From positions 1,763,270-1,827,269 of the forward strand of contig CAVTJL010000004.1 in the NCBI GenBank assembly GCA_963735065.1: a stretch of DNA of 64,000 nucleotides, written 5' to 3'. The stretch's first letter is position 1, and each line of letters opens with the position of its first letter. The notes beneath the pieces are model-generated. The model did no database searches and had not been told where the DNA came from. It saw only the letters and a program-made list of their open reading frames with translations. This stretch comes from CAVTJL01 sp963735065 (lineage in GTDB: Bacteria > Pseudomonadota > Alphaproteobacteria > Geminicoccales > Geminicoccaceae). This document shows, piece by piece, positions 36,538 to 45,818 of this stretch. The translations under genes were made by a program, and so were the position numbers.

Positions 36538-37812
36538 ATGGCCCGATGCATCGAGGCGCTTTTGCTGGCGGCGCTGCTCGCGGCCCCTGCCGCCGGGCCG
36601 GCCGTAGCCGCCGATCAGGCGCCCTCCACGCCTGCGACGCCGCCCACGAGCCAGCCGCCTGCTGCCGGGTCCGCATCCTCGACGGGCGGTGCTGCGGCAG
36701 CGTCCCCGGGCGCCGCCCCGTCGGCAGCGGGCGCCCCCAGCTTCGATGAGGTCGAGGCGCTGGTCCGCAAGATGCAGGACCAGCTCGCGCGCATGAACGA
36801 CGCGGAGGCCAAGCGCAACCAGTCGCTGCAATTCCTGCAAAAGCAGGTCGATGCGGCGACCAACCAGCTCAAGACCAAGACAGAAACGGCGGCCACGCTC
36901 AAGGCCAAGACGGACGAGCTGGGCACCACGGTCGAGACGCTGCAGCAAGACCGCCAGCAGCTCTCGAGCCAGCTCCAGACCGTGCAGGACGAGCGCGACA
37001 CCAAGATCAAGAACCTCGAGCAGAAGCTGGCGGAGCTGAACACGACCCTGAGCGGCAGCCAGACCGAGGCGCAGACCGCCACGAGTGAGCTCGAGAAGGC
37101 CCAGGACGCCCTCAAGGCCACGCAGGCCAGAGCTGACGCGCTCGAGCAGGAGAGCAAGGCGCAGGCGGCCAAGCTGCAGATCTCGACGGCACAGGTCGAC
37201 CGGTTGACCAGCCTGCTCACCAAGGCCACGGCCCAGCTCGAGGCGGTGAGCACAGCGCTCGACACCACCTCGGCCCAGGTGAAGAGCCAGCAGGTGACGA
37301 TCGCCGATCTCGGCCAGAAGCTGAACCAGGCGCTGGCCAAGAAGGTCGAGGAGCTGCAGCAGTACCGCTCGGAGTTCTTCGGCCGCCTTCGGCAGATCCT
37401 CGGCAACCGCGACGACATCCGCATCGTCGGCGACCGTTTCATCTTTCAGTCGGAGGTGCTGTTCAGCTCCGGCTCCGCAGACATCGGCGAGCAGGGCCAA
37501 CAGAAGCTGGCCGAGCTCGCCGACACGCTCAAGCAGGTGGCAGCCGACATCCCGAGCGACATCAACTGGGTGCTCCAGGTCGACGGCTACACGGACAAGG
37601 TGCCGGTGCGCTCGAACTCGTACTTCGCCTCGAACTGGGACCTCTCGACGGCGCGCGCCGTGGCCGTCGTCAAGTTCCTGATCCAGCAGGGCATCCCGCC
37701 GGACAGGCTGGCCGCGGCCGGGTTCGGCGAGTATCACCCGCTCGACACCGGCGACACGCCCGACGCCTATCGCCGCAACCGGCGGATCGAGTTCAAGCTG
37801 ACCCAGGGCTAG
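36538..37812 (+). CDS. Envelope protein with long coiled coil and C-terminal OmpA-like peptidoglycan-binding domain
   Basis: The 424-residue protein has a signal peptide (ALLLAALLAAPAAGPAVAA), then a Pro/Ser/Ala/Gly-rich linker and about 190 residues of coiled coil (roughly 70-275; heptad-rich with many Gln, Lys and Glu). The OmpA domain (about 285-420) carries FSSGSADIG, VDGYTDKVPV and the peptidoglycan-contact region NWDLSTARAVAVVKFL and RRNRRIEF. The layout resembles MotB-like cell-wall-anchored proteins, but no transmembrane segment other than the signal is seen. It probably bridges the outer envelope and peptidoglycan. It is followed at fifteen bases by a nucleoside hydrolase gene. Confidence 0.9.
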   Translation: MARCIEALLLAALLAAPAAGPAVAADQAPSTPATPPTSQPPAAGSASSTGGAAAASPGAAPSAAGAPSFDEVEALVRKMQDQLARMNDAEAKRNQSLQFLQKQVDAATNQLKTKTETAATLKAKTDELGTTVETLQQDRQQLSSQLQTVQDERDTKIKNLEQKLAELNTTLSGSQTEAQTATSELEKAQDALKATQARADALEQESKAQAAKLQISTAQVDRLTSLLTKATAQLEAVSTALDTTSAQVKSQQVTIADLGQKLNQALAKKVEELQQYRSEFFGRLRQILGNRDDIRIVGDRFIFQSEVLFSSGSADIGEQGQQKLAELADTLKQVAADIPSDINWVLQVDGYTDKVPVRSNSYFASNWDLSTARAVAVVKFLIQQGIPPDRLAAAGFGEYHPLDTGDTPDAYRRNRRIEFKLTQG

Positions 37813-37826
37813 CGAGGGAGCGCCGC

Positions 37827-38762
37827 TTGGCACCGCGCCGCATCATCATCGACTGCGATCCCGGCCAGGACGACGCCGTGGCGCTCCTCATGGCGCTGGC
37901 GAGCCCGGAGGCGCTCGATGTGGCGGCCGTGACAACGGTGGCGGGCAATGTCCCGCTGGCCCGCATCACCGACAATGCGCGGCGGATCGTCGAGCTCGCC
38001 GGGCGCCCGGACGTGCCCGTCCATGCCGGATGCCCAAGGCCCATTCTCCACGCGCTCGTCACCGCCGAGGAGGTCCACGGGGAGACCGGGCTCAACGGCG
38101 TGAGCCTGCCGGAGCCGACGCTGCCGCTCGCACCCGGCCACGCGGTGCAGGTGATCATCGAGCGCCTGATGGCGGAGCCCGAGGGCAGCATCACGCTGGT
38201 GCCGACGGGGCCTCTCACGAACGTCGCGCTCGCGATCGTCCAGGAGCCGCGCATCGTGCCGCGGATCGGCCGCATCGTGCTGATGGGCGGTGCCCGCGGC
38301 CTCGGCAATGTGACAGCCTCGGCCGAGTTCAACTTCTATGTGGATCCGCACGCAGCCCGCATCGTCTTCGAGGCCGGGGCGCCGATCGTGATGTTTGGCC
38401 TCGACGTCACCCATCAGGTTCTCACGACCAGCGAGCGTCTCGACCGCATCCGCGGCCTCGGGACGCCGGTGGGGCAGGCCGTGGCGGCGATCCTCGACTT
38501 CTATGGACGGCACGACATCGAGCGTCACGGCCTCGCGGGCGCTCCCCTCCACGACCCCTGCACCGTCGCCTGGCTGCTCGCGCCGGCGCTCTTCAAGGGA
38601 ACGGACTGCCGCGTCGACATCGAGACCGAGGGGCTCTGCCGAGGCCGCTCGATCGTCGACTGGTGGGGCAAGACGGGCCTGCCGGCCAATGCCACCGTCA
38701 TGACGGAGGCGGACGTGCCGGGCTTCTACGACCTTCTGGTCGAGCGCCTGGCCCGCCTCTGA
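37827..38762 (+). CDS. Inosine-uridine-preferring nucleoside hydrolase
   Basis: This 311-residue enzyme cleaves the N-glycosidic bond of ribonucleosides. The N-terminal calcium site is IIDCDPGQDDAVALL (residues 7-21), the middle has TGPLTNVALAI and MGGA, and the C-terminal ligand and proton-donor region is LHDPCTVAWLL. The start is a TTG at 37827 with GAGGGAG eight bases upstream; no ATG fits the conserved N-terminus. It follows the OmpA-like gene closely and may be co-transcribed. Confidence 0.93.
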   Translation: MAPRRIIIDCDPGQDDAVALLMALASPEALDVAAVTTVAGNVPLARITDNARRIVELAGRPDVPVHAGCPRPILHALVTAEEVHGETGLNGVSLPEPTLPLAPGHAVQVIIERLMAEPEGSITLVPTGPLTNVALAIVQEPRIVPRIGRIVLMGGARGLGNVTASAEFNFYVDPHAARIVFEAGAPIVMFGLDVTHQVLTTSERLDRIRGLGTPVGQAVAAILDFYGRHDIERHGLAGAPLHDPCTVAWLLAPALFKGTDCRVDIETEGLCRGRSIVDWWGKTGLPANATVMTEADVPGFYDLLVERLARL

Positions 38763-38780
38763 GGCTGCCTCGGCGTCGCC

Positions 38781-40175
38781 TCACGGCGGCAGGGCGTTCG
38801 AGCGGAACACGTCGCTCAGGAAGTCGAACGAGGCTTTGGGGGTGCGCGCCAGCGTCCGGCGATCGACATGGACGATGCCGAAGCGCTGGGTGAAGCCCTC
38901 GGTCCATTCGAAATTGTCCAAAAGCGTCCAGGCGAGGTAGCCGCGGACGGCGCAGCCGCGCGCGATCGCCTGGGACAGCGCCGCCAGATAGTCCCGGAAA
39001 TAGGCGACGCGCTCGAGGTCGGCGACGCGGCCCCGCGCGTCCGGCGCGTCGGGAAAGGCCGCACCGTTCTCCGTCACATAGACGGCGGGATTGCCGTAAC
39101 GGTCCTTGAGCTCGAGGAGCTGCTCGAGAAAGGCCGGGGGATCGACCTCCCAGCCGCTGGCCGTGACGCCCTGACCGTCCGGCGGCGGGGCGGCGCGCAG
39201 GCCCAGCCGGCCGCCGGCGTCGTTTCCGGCCATGACGCGGGCCCGGCTGTAGTGATTGAGGCCCAGATAGTCCCGTCCGGCGGCGATCCTGGCCATGTCG
39301 CCCGGGCGGACGAAGGGTGCCAGAAGCGGCCTCAGCCGGCGTGGATAGCGCCCCAGCAGCAGCGGCTCGAGCAGCGCGCGGCGCCAGACGAGGTTCACGA
39401 GCGATCTCGCGACGCGGTCACCCAATCCCCGTGAGCCGGCGGTGACGGGGCCCAACGAGAGGATGGGCCCGACCTGCGATCCTGGCACCGACGCTCTCAG
39501 CGCCTCCGCGGCGGCGCCATGGCCGAGGGCCAGATGATGCGTGGCGCGCAGCCAGTCGCCGACCGGCCTGCGGCCCGGCGGATGAAGCCCCAGCACATAG
39601 CCTGAGCAGAGAACGATGTTGGGCTCGTTGATGGTGGCAAAGCGCCTGACGCGATCCCCGAGCCTGCGCCCGACGGCCTCCGCATACTCGCCCATACGGA
39701 ACGCGGTATCGCGGCTGCGCCAGCCGCCAGCCTCCTCGAGCGCCTGAGGCAGGTCGAAATGGTAGAGGCAGGCCCAGGGCTCGATGCCGCGCCGCAGGAG
39801 CGCATCGACGAGGCGGTCGTAGAAGTCGAGGCTGCGGACATTGGGCGGCCCGCCTCCTTGCGGCATGACGCGCGGCCAGGCGATCGAGAAGCGATAGGCG
39901 CCGACGCCCAGCCGGACGAGCAGGTCGATGTCCTCGCGCCAGCGATGATAGTGGTCGCAGGCAACCTCGGCGGTCGAGCCGTCGGCGATCCGCCCGGGCT
40001 GGCGCATCCAGACGTCCCAGACGCTCGGGCCGCGCCCGTCCTCGGCGAGGGCGCCCTCGATCTGGAAGGCCGAGGTGGAGGCGCCCCAGAGAAAGCCCTC
40101 AGGGAATGGCGCAGGGGGCTCCTGCCGGCTCAGGCCGGCCCCGTCACCAGAGCGTGTAGCCGCCGTCGATGACAA
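38781..40175 (-). CDS. Family GH1 beta-glucosidase
   Basis: This 464-residue retaining glycosidase has acid/base Glu184 (TINEPN) and nucleophile Glu369 (YVTENG). Substrate-binding residues sit in FLWGASTSAFQIEGA, LYHFDLPQALEE and LAWTLLDNFEWTEGF. No signal peptide is present, so it acts in the cytoplasm on imported beta-glucosides. The start overlaps the end of the upstream SDR gene by 32 bases, suggesting coupled translation; a slightly later start is possible. Confidence 0.94.
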   Translation of the reverse strand: MSSTAATRSGDGAGLSRQEPPAPFPEGFLWGASTSAFQIEGALAEDGRGPSVWDVWMRQPGRIADGSTAEVACDHYHRWREDIDLLVRLGVGAYRFSIAWPRVMPQGGGPPNVRSLDFYDRLVDALLRRGIEPWACLYHFDLPQALEEAGGWRSRDTAFRMGEYAEAVGRRLGDRVRRFATINEPNIVLCSGYVLGLHPPGRRPVGDWLRATHHLALGHGAAAEALRASVPGSQVGPILSLGPVTAGSRGLGDRVARSLVNLVWRRALLEPLLLGRYPRRLRPLLAPFVRPGDMARIAAGRDYLGLNHYSRARVMAGNDAGGRLGLRAAPPPDGQGVTASGWEVDPPAFLEQLLELKDRYGNPAVYVTENGAAFPDAPDARGRVADLERVAYFRDYLAALSQAIARGCAVRGYLAWTLLDNFEWTEGFTQRFGIVHVDRRTLARTPKASFDFLSDVFRSNALPP

Positions 40176-40926
40176 GCGCGGCGCCCGTCATGTAGCGGGA
40201 GGCATCCGAGGCAAGGTAGACGGCGAGCGGCCCCAGATCCTCGGGCTCGCCGGGATGGCCCATCGGGGTGCGCGCGCTTATGCCGGCGATCATCTCCGGA
40301 TGCAGGCTCTGCCAGCGCCTGTTCGGCTCCGTCATGAAGAGGCCCGGACAGATGGCGTTGACGGTGACCCCGGCGGGCGCCCAGTCCGCCGCTACGGAGC
40401 GCGTGAACTGCAGCATGGCGGCCTTCGTGGCCTCGTAGTGCCGGCCGCCGATGTCGCGACCGGCCACGAGCGCGTTGATCGAGGAGATGTTGATGATCCG
40501 GCCGCCCTTGCCGGCCTTCACCATCGCCCCGCCGATGTGCTTGGTGCAGATGAAGCAGCTCGTGAGGTTGAGGTCCACGAGCCGCCGCCACGTCTCCGTC
40601 GGCATGGCCTCGGTGGCCATGCTCTCGCGCCGGCCGCCCACATTGTTGATCAGGATGTCGATGGGGCCGTGACCGGCCACGGCCTCCTGGGCGACCCGCT
40701 CGCAGGTCTCGGGCTCGCCCATGTCGCCCTGGAAGGTCACAGCCTCGCGGCCCAGCGCCCTGATCTCGCCGGCCGCGCGCTCGAGGCTCTCGGCATCGCG
40801 CCCCGTCAGCACGACGTCGGCGCCCGCCTCGGCAATGGCGAGCGCCATCGCCCGCCCCAGCCCCCGGCTGCCCCCGGTGATGAAGAGGCGCTTGCCATCG
40901 AGCCGGAACCGGTCGAGCACCGTCAT
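40144..40926 (-). CDS. Short-chain dehydrogenase/reductase
   Basis: This 260-residue Rossmann-fold enzyme has the cofactor motif TGGSRGLGRA, NNVGG, catalytic Ser in INISSINA, and the YEATKAA motif with Tyr and Lys. The C-terminus VIDGGYTLW is family-typical. I chose ATG 40926 (MTVLDRFRLDGKR); the frame stays open upstream but without homology. It is transcribed ahead of the GH1 gene in one unit. A 3-keto-sugar or gluconate dehydrogenase-like role would suit that partner but is inference. Confidence 0.92.
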   Translation of the reverse strand: MTVLDRFRLDGKRLFITGGSRGLGRAMALAIAEAGADVVLTGRDAESLERAAGEIRALGREAVTFQGDMGEPETCERVAQEAVAGHGPIDILINNVGGRRESMATEAMPTETWRRLVDLNLTSCFICTKHIGGAMVKAGKGGRIINISSINALVAGRDIGGRHYEATKAAMLQFTRSVAADWAPAGVTVNAICPGLFMTEPNRRWQSLHPEMIAGISARTPMGHPGEPEDLGPLAVYLASDASRYMTGAALVIDGGYTLW

Positions 40927-41006
40927 CGCAAACCTCCGCGCGGTTGGGTGGCGACCACCTATAGAGCGCTGCGGCGCCGCGGGCCAGGACGGGCGCTCAG
41001 CCCGCC

Positions 41007-42203
41007 TCACCCAGCCTGGTGCGAAAGAAAGTCCTTCGGCGTGTTGGCCAGCGTCTCGAGGTTCTCGTCGATCGCACGAAACAGCCCCCACGTCTCGCCA
41101 TAGTTCAGCGGGTAGCCCGGGCAGCCGGCATCGACATCCTTCTGCCGGGCGTGGATGTAGCTGGTCCATGCGTTACCCGCGGGCCGGCGATGATGGAAGT
41201 CGTGACAGGGCGCATCGCCGACGAGAACGAAGAGCCGCACGAAGAGCTGACGGGTCAGCATATCGAGCCACCAGCCGGCCCAGAGAGCGATTCCACGGAG
41301 CGTGTCGGCCGTCTCGTCGGGAGGGGCAGAGCCGGGAAAGACGCCGGCAGTGGATCGGCAGACGAACTCGCGGCCGCGCGCGGCGATGAGGGCGGGCTCG
41401 GGGAAGCGATGCTCGCAGAGGATGCGGCCGACGGTCGCCATCTGCAACAGCACGGTGACGGGCAGGACCCAGATCACGAGAAACGGAACAAGGTGACCCG
41501 TGACGATGGCCACCGCGAACGCCAGCAGCCATGCCGCGGCACCGACCCGGTTATGGAGAGTGTCGGGCGACCGCAGTGCCGCGCGAAGGCGCCGGTGCAG
41601 GAAGCGCAGATGGAAGGCGGGCGAGAAGACAACCTCGACGAGGACCCGGCGCCACAGCTCCCGCTTCCTGACCTGCGGCTCGAGGCGGCACATGTTGAGC
41701 ACGAAGTCCGCGAACTCGTCCTCGTCCGTGAGCAGCTTGCGGGCGTTGTGGTGCAGCATGTGCTCGTGCTTGTAGGCATCGAAGTGCTTGAAGAGCAGCA
41801 GGGCCGAGATCAGCCGGCCGACATTGCGGTTGTGCTCGCGTCGGGCGAACACCGTGCCGTGTGAGCAGTGGTGGAAGACGACCACCTGGAAGAGGCCGAG
41901 CCCACAGCAGGTCGCGAGCAGCGAGATGGGCATCAGCAGGCAGGCGATCGGGATGCTCGCCTCGAAGGCGAGGACACCCAAGGCGGCCCCGACGGCGATC
42001 CAGAGCAGCGCCTCGCTGACGAACGTCCAGCCCGGACGCTCTCGCTCCGCCTCACCCGGCGCCGGTCGAGCGGTCAGCCAGGTGAGAAAGGGCTGAGCGA
42101 GGGCAGGCAATCGTGCGGCCATCTGCGCGCGCGGGTCGAGGCGCCCGCTGATATTCATGGCGTCGAGCGTGCTGTCCGCCGACTGGGCTGAGAGCATCAT
42201 CAT
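41007..42203 (-). CDS. Membrane fatty-acid desaturase-like di-iron protein
   Basis: This 398-residue protein has three histidine boxes: HHCSH (111-115), HEHMLHH (146-152) and CHDFHHRRP (H334, H337, H338). Hydrophobic spans lie around residues 63-105 and 222-260. This is the membrane desaturase/hydroxylase pattern. The acceptor could be an acyl lipid or a carotenoid-like substrate. The N-terminal sixty residues are hydrophilic and unlike standard desaturases. It lies 80 bases upstream of the SDR-GH1 pair on the same strand. Confidence 0.88.
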   Translation of the reverse strand: MMMLSAQSADSTLDAMNISGRLDPRAQMAARLPALAQPFLTWLTARPAPGEAERERPGWTFVSEALLWIAVGAALGVLAFEASIPIACLLMPISLLATCCGLGLFQVVVFHHCSHGTVFARREHNRNVGRLISALLLFKHFDAYKHEHMLHHNARKLLTDEDEFADFVLNMCRLEPQVRKRELWRRVLVEVVFSPAFHLRFLHRRLRAALRSPDTLHNRVGAAAWLLAFAVAIVTGHLVPFLVIWVLPVTVLLQMATVGRILCEHRFPEPALIAARGREFVCRSTAGVFPGSAPPDETADTLRGIALWAGWWLDMLTRQLFVRLFVLVGDAPCHDFHHRRPAGNAWTSYIHARQKDVDAGCPGYPLNYGETWGLFRAIDENLETLANTPKDFLSHQAG

Positions 42204-42612
42204 GACCGGTCCCCTTTCCTTGTGTGTGGTCCCGGGTCATGGCCATATAACGGCTTGGGTGGCCACGAGCTGTGGCCTCGACAGATGCGGCCTAGATGGC
42301 CTAGACTAAGGTGGCCTGCCCGGTACTCCTCGCTTCTACCACAAGTGACAGACTCGGGTTGGGGCCTGGGGCTGCACCCTCGCCATCTGCCCTTCTACGC
42401 GTGTTTTCGATGTCTCGGCTCTGGGGCTTCAGGGCCAAGACACAAGAGGCCAGTTCACGCTGCAGGCCTTGGCTGCATGGCGGCTAGGGGGGACGGAGGT
42501 GCGTTGCTGCCCGGGCTCAGCGAGCAGCCCCTCATCAGAGGCCACCTGACGTTCGCCTCTACAGGGTATAGGGATCCGTCCGCCAGATCAGACGGCTCAA
42601 GAGGCCGTGCGC
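42204..42612. other. 409-bp gap with short repeats and a possible desaturase promoter
   Basis: No gene is visible. GGCCAC-GAGCT-GTGGCC (42261-42277) is a perfect short hairpin and GGCCTAGA occurs twice in a row (42289-42305). A leftward -10-like TTATAT (complement of 42245-42250) lies 42 bases before the desaturase start. Confidence 0.4.
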
Positions 42613-44436
42613 TCACCCCCCGGCGGGGCGCCCTTCCGTCACGGCGGCGATCACAGCAAACAGATCCGGCCAGACAACGGGCTTGGTCAGGATCATGTCC
42701 ATGCCGGCGCTGACATATCGCCGGTGCTCGTCTTCCATGATGTTGGCCGTAAGGCCAAGGATCGGCACGGAGGAGACAGGTCCGCTCATGGCCCTGATAC
42801 GACGGGTCGCCTCCACGCCGTCGAGTACCGGCATGCGCACGTCCATCAGCACGAGGTCCAGGCACTCCCCCTCGACCATCCGAACCGCCTCGGCGCCATC
42901 CTCGGCGAACAGCACCTCGTGGCCCTGCTGGCCCAGCATCGCCCCCAGGAGCTCGCGGTTGGTCCACACGTCGTCGACGACCAGCACGCGGAGCGGGCGC
43001 ACCGCCGCGCCGTTGGCGGCAAAGGAGTCGACTTCGGACCTTGCCTCGCCGATCTCCAGAGGCAGCTCGAGCCAGAAGAGGCTTCCCTCGCCGGCCACGC
43101 TCTCGAGGCCGATCTCACCACCCATGGCATCGACCAGCCGCTTGCAGATCGCGAGCCCTAGTCCGGTGCCGCCATAGCGACGCATCGTCGAGGTCTCGGC
43201 CTGGCTGAAAGGCTCGAAGAGGTTGGCTTGGTGCTCGGAAGGAATCCCGATGCCGGTATCACGCACCTCGAGCCGCACGCGCGCATACCGATCGCTCGCC
43301 ACCGAGCTGCCAACGCTCACCTGGACACCGCCCTCCCGTGTGAACTTCAGAGCATTGCCGACGAGATTCAGCAGCATCTGCCGCACACGGGTGGGATCGC
43401 CCCGGACGACCGGCGGCACGTCTGCTGCCACCTCGAACACGAGATCGAGGCCACGATCCTCGGCCTGCTGCGCCAGGAGCGTGCGCACATCCGCGCACAG
43501 ATCCTCGAGCGAGAAGTCGATATGCTCGAGCTCCAGCCGGCCCGACTCGATGCGCGAGAAATCGAGGATATCGTTGATGAGGGCCAGGAGGTGACGGCCG
43601 GAGGCGCGGATGGTCTGGACGTAGCGATGCTGGCGCTCGCCGAGCCGCTCATTGCCCAGCAGATCCGCCATGCCGAGGACGCTCGTCATCGGCGTGCGGA
43701 TCTCGTGGCTCATCGCCGCAAGAAAGTCCGACTTGGCATGGGCCGCCAACTCGGCCACGGCGCGCGCCTCCTCGGCCTCGCACCGTGCCACCTCGGCTGC
43801 CTCCTTTGCCTCGCGCAGTTGCATCTCGCCGCGCTTGCGGGCGAGCACGTCCAGGTAGACCGAGAGCGCTCCCTCGATGAGCTCCTGGTCCCCGGGCTCG
43901 AAGGCTCGGCTGATGTTCGCCTCCGAGCGATTGCCGATGATGAGCGCGTGCCCGGAGGAGCGGTCATACGCCCAAAGGATGTAAGGCAGCCGCAGGATAC
44001 CTGTAAGCTCGTAAGCGGGCGGCTCGAGTGGCGTCTGGGAGGTGGTCAGGAAGAAGGCCGGAGCACCGGGAACGAAGGTAGGCTCGCTCGAAGGCCCATT
44101 CAGACCGATGGCGTGGCTCAGGGTGAAGCGGCCGCTTCCGGACGGCTCCTCCAAAAGAAGGGCGGCGCCGTCGCAAATCGCGTTCTCGACGATCACCTCG
44201 AGGATCGGACCGCCCAGCTCGTCAGGACCGAGCCCGGTATCGGCCAGACGATGGATCTCTCGAATGAGCTTCGCGACCGTGCGGCTGCGCCGCGCCTCGC
44301 GGAACGCCTGGCTCTGCTCCTCCTGCAGGCGCAGCAGGCGCGCTCCGAGATCGTTGCATTCCCGCCGATAGTAGGAGAGCTCCCTCTCGAGCTGACCCGG
44401 AACGCCGTTGCCCGTCGAGCGGTCGGAACCGCTCAT
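42613..44436 (-). CDS. Hybrid histidine kinase with receiver domain
   Basis: The 607-residue protein has a short N-terminal coiled coil (residues 14-50), a GAF-like sensory domain (about 60-200), a HisKA domain with phospho-accepting His244 (SHEIRTPM), and an HATPase domain with NLVGNALKFT, DTGIGI and GGTGLGLAI. The C-terminal receiver domain has its phospho-acceptor at Asp532 (LVLMDVRMP) and a conserved lysine in LTKPVVW. No membrane helix is seen, so it is a soluble sensor. Its start overlaps the stop of the FIST gene as ATGA, so the two are made together. No separate output regulator is adjacent. Confidence 0.95.
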   Translation of the reverse strand: MSGSDRSTGNGVPGQLERELSYYRRECNDLGARLLRLQEEQSQAFREARRSRTVAKLIREIHRLADTGLGPDELGGPILEVIVENAICDGAALLLEEPSGSGRFTLSHAIGLNGPSSEPTFVPGAPAFFLTTSQTPLEPPAYELTGILRLPYILWAYDRSSGHALIIGNRSEANISRAFEPGDQELIEGALSVYLDVLARKRGEMQLREAKEAAEVARCEAEEARAVAELAAHAKSDFLAAMSHEIRTPMTSVLGMADLLGNERLGERQHRYVQTIRASGRHLLALINDILDFSRIESGRLELEHIDFSLEDLCADVRTLLAQQAEDRGLDLVFEVAADVPPVVRGDPTRVRQMLLNLVGNALKFTREGGVQVSVGSSVASDRYARVRLEVRDTGIGIPSEHQANLFEPFSQAETSTMRRYGGTGLGLAICKRLVDAMGGEIGLESVAGEGSLFWLELPLEIGEARSEVDSFAANGAAVRPLRVLVVDDVWTNRELLGAMLGQQGHEVLFAEDGAEAVRMVEGECLDLVLMDVRMPVLDGVEATRRIRAMSGPVSSVPILGLTANIMEDEHRRYVSAGMDMILTKPVVWPDLFAVIAAVTEGRPAGG

Positions 44437-45632
44437 GCCTTGCGCTCGAGCACGGTCAGCACGCCCGTCCAGTCCAGAGGCCTGCTGTAGCCAGCGAACG
44501 GCGCGATCTCGACACCGGAGTAGAAGCCGAGGAGCGGGACAGACGGATCGAGGCCGCGACGGACAAGCTCGGCCTCCTCGATGCCCGCCCCGCTCCTGGC
44601 GCTCGCTCGGCCGGCACAGTCGATATAGAGCCCGAGGAAGCTCCGTCGGCCGGCGACGCGGCTGTTGATCAACTCCACGCCGTCGCGGACACTGTCGAGC
44701 ATCAACGAGTTGTCGCGGCTCATGATCTGGACCCGTGTGCCGCGACGGAAGTCCGGCTCGAAGAGGGTGATCGAGCCCGAGGCGTGATTGGTCCGGAGAA
44801 TCAGGCGATTGACGTAGCTGTTCTCGTCGTAGGGCGCATAGGGATCGCCCTGCTTCTCGCCAAGCGTGGCGATGAGCGAAAGCTCCTGCATCTTGGCGTC
44901 GATGAGCGAAAGGCCGATCATCCGCTCGACCACCCCGAGCGCCGGCTCGCCATCCAGCTCGAAAACCTCGGCACCATCGATGCGCGTGATCTCCATGAAG
45001 GTGCTGACCGGACGGCAACCGTGCAGAATTGCCGTCTCCTCGGTCACGTTCGGCGGAAAGACGAGCGCCACCGCCGCATGCTTGGCGACCTCGCGACCAT
45101 CGAACACCCAGGCGTCGAAGAGGTTCATGTCGGTGAGCGTGCCGCCGCCGACAAGGCGCACGGAGCGCCGCCCCAGCCCGGTCTGTAGGCCCTCGACAAT
45201 GGCGCTCGCGGGATGCAGCCGAAGCGGCGCCTGGCTCGCGACACTGTCGTAGAAGAAGAGCACGACGGATCCGTCGTCCGCCACCTCGGCGATCCGGGCG
45301 CCGAGCGCGGTGCCGGCAGCCTGCTCGCCGCTCTGCAGGTCATGCGTGACGGCAATCTTGGGCACGATGTCAGAGCTGATGAAGGCTGCGATGCCAACCT
45401 CCAGGCCGCTATAGCCAAAGCCCTCGCGCCAGATCACGCCCGCCGCCGAGCCTCCGACGATCGGCACGTCCTCGCCGAAACGGCCCCGAAGCTCGGCGAG
45501 AATGGCCCTTGGGTCGTGCTTCCCTCCGCAGAAGGTCAGCAGGAGGCGCGGCTCGACGGAGCCGAGCGCGGATGCGCACAGCCTCACCGCCTCCGCCGCT
45601 GTCGAATGCTTCCCATACCCAACGTGAACCAT
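44433..45632 (-). CDS. FIST N- and C-domain sensory protein
   Basis: This protein of about 399 residues has FIST-N blocks (LLLTFCGGKHDP, IVGGSAAGVIWREGFGYSG) and a FIST_C domain (IEEAELVRRGL, PLLGFYSGVEIAPF). FIST domains are thought to bind small ligands such as amino acids and often pair with histidine kinases, as here. I chose ATG 45632 (MVHVGYG) because GGAG sits eight bases upstream. Three in-frame ATGs lie further up (to 45689) without ribosome-binding sites. Confidence 0.9.
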   Translation of the reverse strand: MVHVGYGKHSTAAEAVRLCASALGSVEPRLLLTFCGGKHDPRAILAELRGRFGEDVPIVGGSAAGVIWREGFGYSGLEVGIAAFISSDIVPKIAVTHDLQSGEQAAGTALGARIAEVADDGSVVLFFYDSVASQAPLRLHPASAIVEGLQTGLGRRSVRLVGGGTLTDMNLFDAWVFDGREVAKHAAVALVFPPNVTEETAILHGCRPVSTFMEITRIDGAEVFELDGEPALGVVERMIGLSLIDAKMQELSLIATLGEKQGDPYAPYDENSYVNRLILRTNHASGSITLFEPDFRRGTRVQIMSRDNSLMLDSVRDGVELINSRVAGRRSFLGLYIDCAGRASARSGAGIEEAELVRRGLDPSVPLLGFYSGVEIAPFAGYSRPLDWTGVLTVLERKA

Positions 45633-45818
45633 TCTCGGACTCCGAACAGTCGACGCCCTCATCATCGCAAGGATGATTTGCGCCTGCAATGCGTCGATTC
45701 AGGCCAGCTGGCGTCTCCGACTTGCCAAAGAAGATAGCAGACCTCGCCCATGCGCCCTCAAATTACCGGTGCGTTTGCGAGCTCACAAATCTCTCTACTG
45801 CAAGTATCGACCCACCGC

